From positions 19,963,198 to 20,027,197 of the forward strand of contig OX439003.1 of the NCBI GenBank assembly GCA_949316495.1: a stretch of DNA of 64,000 nucleotides. Direction: 5' to 3'. The notes under the pieces are model-generated. The model worked only from the letters and a program-made list of their open reading frames with translations, made no database searches and had not been told where the DNA came from. Below, piece by piece: positions 63,154 to 64,000 of the stretch; within the stretch, counting starts at the first letter, position 1; the number at the start of each line of letters is the position of its first letter. The DNA is from Amphiduros pacificus. Taxonomy: Eukaryota; Annelida; Polychaeta; Phyllodocida; Hesionidae. Made by a program: the position numbers and the translations under genes.

Positions 63154-63798
63154 AGGTCGAGAACAGAACAAAACCATCCATCCATTTAGCATGCATTACC
63201 ACTGAGTCCAGATGCATTAGGTCTACATGTACGCAACACGAGGTCGTCATTTTGAAAAGCATCAAAACAAAACAATAAGAATATCAGACGTAGCAGATTG
63301 ATTTTAATTGCGTTTTAAATGATAAATAAAGTATGCTTTGCAGGCCGAGAACAGAACAAAACCATCCATCCATTTAACATGCATTACACAATACGAGGTC
63401 GTCATTTTAAAAAGCAGGAGTGACGGGGACAAGCTCTTATTTTTGGCGCGAAAACAATTGGAGTGAATTAACTCGCATTAAAATATTAATATATTGCGCA
63501 ATGATGGATCCCTGGCTTCTCCTCGTGACTATCTACACGTGGTAGAATATTTCTGTGTATTATAAGCAGTAATATCAGACGTAGCAAATTGATTTTAATT
63601 GTTTTTTGTAAATGAAAACAAATATCTATTATTCAGACTACTGTCTATTCGTTATTTCTTTGTGTATTATAAAGCCAATGATATTAATTATATCGCTTTT
63701 AATCATTATCGTTTATAGCACTCGATCAGCTGTAAATCATCGTGATAATATTGGGTAAATACCTGTATTTATCATTTAAAACGCAATTAAAATCGATC
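63154..63798. repeat. Nested direct and inverted repeats
   Basis: A block around GAGAACAGAACAAAACCATC and ACGAGGTCGTCATTTT occurs at about 63155-63262 and, with an internal deletion, at about 63343-63415. AATATCAGACGTAGCA, then GATTGATTTTAATTG, occurs at about 63280 and 63571. A 33-bp inverted repeat (63296-63328 and 63766-63798, one mismatch) encloses about 440 bp. The layout suggests a repetitive element continuing past the window edge. Confidence 0.75.
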
Positions 63799-64000
63799 CA
63801 CGTGTGAAAGCATTTCTGTCAAAAATGGAAGACAAGACTCAAAGACGAAATGCCTTTGAAGATACTGTGAAAGCTGATAATTGCCATCAGTGAAATTTTA
63901 TTAGTTTTCACACCACTGAGTGGGAAGAAATCAAAGACTATATAGAATTGAATAGTGCGATATAATTAAATAATAAATTTCTGGGCATATTTGGAGAGAA

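Noticed and set aside
62958-63278. Plus-strand open frame of 106 codons starting near the CpG-rich patch
   Set aside because: It runs through a duplicated repeat block, has no recognisable domain, and its second copy is not open in the same way.

Overview
This is nuclear DNA of an animal, very probably an invertebrate. It is AT-rich, gene-poor and full of microsatellites, minisatellites and tRNA-derived SINEs. The one gene recognised with certainty, dyskerin, is split into 14 small exons with GT-AG introns (one GC-AG) and has a typical metazoan sequence. I cannot name the phylum; a lophotrochozoan or basal deuterostome would fit. There are no bacterial operons, and no retroviral or LTR elements were recognised.

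Layout. Bases 1-20.5 kb are intergenic, with an (AT)n tract, three families of short tandem repeats (about 70, 40 and 48 bp), a 57-bp minisatellite that happens to stay open as a 253-codon frame, and a complete tRNA-type SINE with target-site duplication (18.19-18.38 kb). At 20.5-22.8 kb on the minus strand lies a three-coding-exon gene for a secreted protein of 408 residues with about three immunoglobulin-like domains. Bases 23-40.3 kb hold only repeats, a 79-bp near-perfect inverted repeat (26.6-27.2 kb), a LINE/SINE-type 3' tail grown into a (TTA)n tract, and a doubtful minus-strand gene fragment (31.5-32.0 kb) beside a promoter-like patch.

Bases 40,288-51,316 form the most striking object: an 11.0-kb palindromic foldback-type DNA transposon. 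It has an 11-bp target-site duplication and outer arms of about 390 bp that differ at only about four positions. Each arm continues into a tandem array of a 173-bp unit (about 21 units forward, about 36 reversed), and the two arrays meet at a small centre carrying a tRNA-like SINE head. No transposase frame was found. Every unit carries the palindrome CTAGACATGTCTAG, which contains a perfect p53-family half-site.

Bases 54.0-61.1 kb hold the dyskerin gene (DKC1) on the minus strand, reconstructed here in full: 504 residues, catalytic Asp in [12 protein letters not shown] domain, Lys-rich tail. Introns 3, 4 and 5 each contain a paralogous box C/D snoRNA with its own terminal stem, so a pseudouridine-synthase gene seems to host methylation-guide-type RNAs. 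The last 3 kb hold the dyskerin promoter, two hairpins and several duplicated blocks with a second promoter-like patch.

All calls come from reading the sequence by eye; no database search or folding was run.
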